41,279 nt of DNA from an uncultured Prevotella sp. (lineage in GTDB: Bacteria; Bacteroidota; Bacteroidia; Bacteroidales; Bacteroidaceae), in contig USAI01000009.1 of assembly GCA_900552675.1 (NCBI GenBank), positions 1 to 41,279 of the forward strand, read 5' to 3'. Below are positions 41,156 through 41,279 of the stretch, piece by piece. The translations under genes were made by a program, and so were the position numbers. The notes below the pieces were generated by a model that worked only from the letters and a program-made list of their open reading frames with translations, had not been told where the DNA came from and did not search any database. How positions within the stretch are numbered: the stretch's first letter is position 1; each line of letters starts with the position of its first letter.

Positions 41156-41194
41156 AAGCCTTGTTCTCGTGAAGAGAACAAGGCTTTTTCTTTT
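41156..41194 (+). terminator. Intrinsic terminator of the rpmB operon
   Basis: AAGCCTTGTTCTC (41156-41168) pairs perfectly with GAGAACAAGGCTT (41174-41186), loop GTGAA, then TTTCTTTT. The remaining 85 nt to the window edge hold nothing recognisable. Confidence 0.93.
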
Positions 41195-41279
41195 CGTAAT
41201 TTCTTGCGCTAAATAAAATCGGAACAGATAATATTGTTGTGTTTTTAACAATCTATTTCGCGCTACACACGTGTTTTAC

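Overview
The window looks like an ordinary chromosomal segment of a Bacteroidales bacterium, most likely a Prevotellaceae member. Three things point that way. Many genes are preceded by the Bacteroidota promoter (TTTG, 19-20 nt, TAnnTTTG). Several families are typical of the phylum (DUF4295, DUF4301, DUF5687, long-tailed S16). It also carries a complete Rnf operon and a complete Na+-NQR operon. No tRNA, rRNA, CRISPR array, insertion sequence, integrase or phage gene was seen.

Layout: 1-462 is the 3' end of a YihY/BrkB-type membrane protein gene. 568-3649 holds a short J-domain protein, ribosomal protein S16 and a secreted GHL10-type glycosidase-like protein. 3682-4158 (minus) is a small acidic protein of unknown function, divergent from the operon rseC-like, rnfB, C, D, G, E, A (4323-10033), followed by galE. 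11426-14022 is a divergent pair: a Fur-family regulator and a Zn/Cd-type P1B ATPase sharing an intergenic region with direct repeats. 14169-18210 holds kdsB (plus) converging on a minus-strand set: 3'-5' exonuclease, RlmI-like methyltransferase, tilS. 18385-23200 is ftsK, a LolA-like protein and a DUF5687 membrane protein. 23643-24575 is an isolated methyltransferase-like gene in AT-rich, repeat-bearing DNA. 24733-31102 (minus) is a tamB-nudC-mutY set. 31375-37221 is nqrABCDEF, ended by a strong hairpin. 37635-40124 is a LysM glucosaminidase and a DUF4301 protein. 40463-41090 is rpmB-rpmG-DUF4295, ended by a clear terminator.

How the genes work together: Rnf (ferredoxin:NAD+) and NQR (NADH:quinone) are homologous ion-pumping oxidoreductases that could act in series, reduced ferredoxin to NADH to menaquinone and then to fumarate reductase encoded elsewhere. 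Flavinylation threonine motifs are visible in RnfD, RnfG, NqrB and NqrC, but no ApbE flavin transferase gene lies in the window. A second theme is envelope building: kdsB and galE (LPS and sugar nucleotides), LolA-like, TamB, LysM glucosaminidase and FtsK.

I found no convincing new multi-gene system. The best leads are the nucleotidyltransferase-like motifs in the DUF4301 protein, the 21-bp-spaced direct repeats over the regulator/ATPase promoters, the orphan DUF5687 permease coupled to a LolA-like gene, the variant flavinylation motif of RnfG, and several unexplained intergenic repeats.
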